Below are positions 4,878 to 6,256 of a stretch of DNA of 6,256 nt, piece by piece. The notes under the pieces were generated by a model. The model did not search any database, was not told the DNA's origin, and saw only the letters and a program-made list of their open reading frames with translations. The stretch is from contig NZFT01000082.1 of NCBI GenBank assembly GCA_002690755.1, forward strand, positions 16,648 to 22,903, given 5' to 3'. Position 1 is the first letter of the stretch. Every line of letters begins with the position of its first letter. The position numbers were made by a program, and so were the translations under genes. This DNA is from Phycisphaerae bacterium (GTDB lineage: Bacteria; Planctomycetota; Phycisphaerae; Phycisphaerales; SM1A02).

Positions 4878-6256
4878 TCATCCGAACATGGTCCCGAGGG
4901 CGAGATCGCGAACCGCGGTGCAGGGAACGCGCCCATCCGCCTCGTCGTCGAGGTTCGCCGCGGCGTCGGCGACGAGGACGCCGTCCCAGCCGAGGCCCTG
5001 GTCGATGCGACCATGGGAGCCGCGGACCAGCGTGGGATCGGTCGCGATCACGTCGAGCAGCGTCCGGAAGCCGAGCTTTCTTCGGATGAGCCGTGAACCG
5101 ATCGCGAGCTTCGGGAATCGGATCGCTGGATCGACGAAGAGTTCGCGGGGGTCGTAGCCCGGCTTGCGGTGAATGTCGACGGTGCGCTGGAAGTCGGGCA
5201 TCTTCGCGTCGTCGTGCCACCAGTCGTGCGTGAACCAGCGATCGCGGTCGGACACCAGGACCAGGTCGCCGGCCCGGGGATGATCGAGTCCGGCGGCGGC
5301 GCGGGCTTCGCCCTCCAGGACTTCGGCGACCCCGGGCGTGGAGGCAAGCAGTCGGGCGATCTCGTCCCGGCGGGCGAGTCCGCCCCGGCCGAGTCGGACG
5401 TGGGCGACCTGGTGATCCGCCACCGCGAAGGCGTCCGACGTGCCGGGGTCGACCATCTCGCGGCCCTCTTCCTCCCGCCAGTAGAGGAGTCCGGCGTCCC
5501 GCAGGATCCGGTTCGGGGCCACCGCGTCGGTGACCGGAACGATCCCGTACTCGCTCACCAGGATCGGTTCGACGCCGCGACTCGTGAAGTGCTCGAGCAG
5601 CCGGGCGACTTCGTGGTCGAGTTCGCGGAGATGCTGCGGGATCTCGGGATGGTCGGGTCCCAGCTTCTGGAGTCCGTAGTCGAGGTGGGGGAGGTAGACC
5701 AGCGCGATCGTGGGCGTGGTGTCGCGCTCGACCTTGATCGCCGCGTCCGCGATCCACCGGGTGCTGGTGATGTCGGCCGCGGGTCCCCAGAAGCGAAAGA
5801 GCGGGAACGGGCCGAGGGCCCGCGTCAGTCGGTCGCGGAGATCGGCGGGCTCGGTCAGGCAGTCCGGGATCTTGCGTCCGTCCGCCTTGTAGATCGGCCG
5901 CGGCGTGACCACCGTGTCGCAACTGGTGTGCATCGCGTACCACCAGCAGATGTTAGCGCAGGTGACGTCGGGATCACGACGTCGCGCGGTGTCCCAGAGA
6001 CGTGCGGCCTGGACCAGTCCGTCGGACTGCTTCCAGAGCGCGACTTCGCCGGATTCGGGATCCATCCAGCCGTTGCCGACGATGCCGTGCTCGGCGGGGC
6101 CGACGCCGGTGAGCATCGAGGTCTGGACGCTGGTGGTGACCGCGGGCAGGGTCGGGCGCATCGTCCGAACGCCGCCCTTCTCGCGGGCGAAGGACGCGAT
6201 GGCCGGGGTGTGCGGACCGATCAGCGCGGGGGAGAGACCGACCAGATCGATGAGGG
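4878..6256 (-). CDS. EboF-like alkaline phosphatase superfamily protein / type I phosphodiesterase (N-terminus off the right edge)
   Basis: The minus strand is open from the right edge to the stop at 4878-4880, giving 458 whole residues; probably only a few N-terminal residues are missing. It belongs to the nucleotide pyrophosphatase/phosphodiesterase branch of the alkaline phosphatase superfamily. Visible in order (numbered from the first whole codon): IDLVGLSP with Asp3, LPAVTTSVQTSMLTG (36-50) with the expected nucleophile Thr40, EHGIVGNGW, CWWYAMHTSCD, VTPRPIYKADGRKIPD, GPFPLFRFWGP, VYLPHLDYGLQKLGP (Asp192), SEYGI (234-238), ADHQVAHV (279-286), TVDIHRKPGYDP and GSHG with His414. As I recall the family, these blocks match EboF proteins of ebo clusters, which are linked in cyanobacteria to scytonemin-type metabolite export. 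The internal ATG at 6161 is not the start, because conserved sequence including Asp3 lies upstream. Two usual metal-ligand motifs are changed (SDHG to SEYG, GH to LQ). The substrate is unknown. It precedes the secreted hydrolase gene by 62 bp. Confidence 0.91.
   Translation of the reverse strand, partial: LIDLVGLSPALIGPHTPAIASFAREKGGVRTMRPTLPAVTTSVQTSMLTGVGPAEHGIVGNGWMDPESGEVALWKQSDGLVQAARLWDTARRRDPDVTCANICWWYAMHTSCDTVVTPRPIYKADGRKIPDCLTEPADLRDRLTRALGPFPLFRFWGPAADITSTRWIADAAIKVERDTTPTIALVYLPHLDYGLQKLGPDHPEIPQHLRELDHEVARLLEHFTSRGVEPILVSEYGIVPVTDAVAPNRILRDAGLLYWREEEGREMVDPGTSDAFAVADHQVAHVRLGRGGLARRDEIARLLASTPGVAEVLEGEARAAAGLDHPRAGDLVLVSDRDRWFTHDWWHDDAKMPDFQRTVDIHRKPGYDPRELFVDPAIRFPKLAIGSRLIRRKLGFRTLLDVIATDPTLVRGSHGRIDQGLGWDGVLVADAAANLDDEADGRVPCTAVRDLALGTMFG

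Noticed and set aside
4816..5943. Upstream extension of the hydrolase frame by 376 codons, making a 1217-residue protein.
   Set aside because: The extension is Arg/Pro-rich, lies out of frame over the conserved phosphatase gene, and would bury a clear signal peptide that begins at 4815.
4878..6161. Phosphatase start at the internal ATG at 6161.
   Set aside because: The frame stays open to the window edge and the upstream 31 residues include the IDLVGLSP block with the first metal-ligand Asp.

Overview
The window is GC-rich DNA with strong G/C at third codon positions. Long spurious open frames run through almost every real gene. Gene content (a large secreted serine hydrolase with extra beta-rich domains, an exported nucleoredoxin-like thioredoxin, an EboF-type alkaline-phosphatase-superfamily enzyme) suggests an environmental Gram-negative bacterium. 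By impression Planctomycetota, perhaps Phycisphaerae, fits best. No rRNA or other phylogenetic marker is present, so this is tentative. I see no mobile element, CRISPR array, tRNA or rRNA, and the window reads as ordinary chromosome.

Layout. Five protein genes are present. (1) At the left edge, on the minus strand, is the first ~99 codons of a MOSC-family protein (1-298), cut by the window end. (2) Divergently, 39 bp away, is a tRNA-dihydrouridine synthase of the DusB type (338-1456, +). (3) After a 104-bp gap comes an exported thioredoxin-fold protein with a WCPPC active site (1561-2196, +). (4) A near-perfect GC-rich palindrome (2219-2250) then serves as a shared terminator between converging genes. 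(5) On the minus strand lies a pair, transcribed right to left: an EboF-like phosphatase/phosphodiesterase (4878 to beyond 6256, missing only its extreme N-terminus) and, 62 bp downstream, an 841-residue secreted alpha/beta hydrolase (2290-4815).

How the genes relate. The left half is housekeeping: tRNA modification, and a MOSC protein probably linked to molybdenum cofactor or sulfur chemistry. The thioredoxin protein would act in the periplasm on disulfides or on a peroxidase partner. The minus-strand pair may be an operon with two hydrolases, one exported and one probably cytosolic. In other bacteria EboF-like proteins are encoded in ebo clusters with a UbiA-type prenyltransferase and other enzymes; whether that is so here depends on sequence beyond the right edge.

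The most interesting points are the altered metal-ligand motifs in the EboF-like enzyme, the uncharacterised C-terminal ~300 residues of the secreted hydrolase, and the edge-truncated MOSC gene, which is easy to miss. I found no clearly new multi-gene system.
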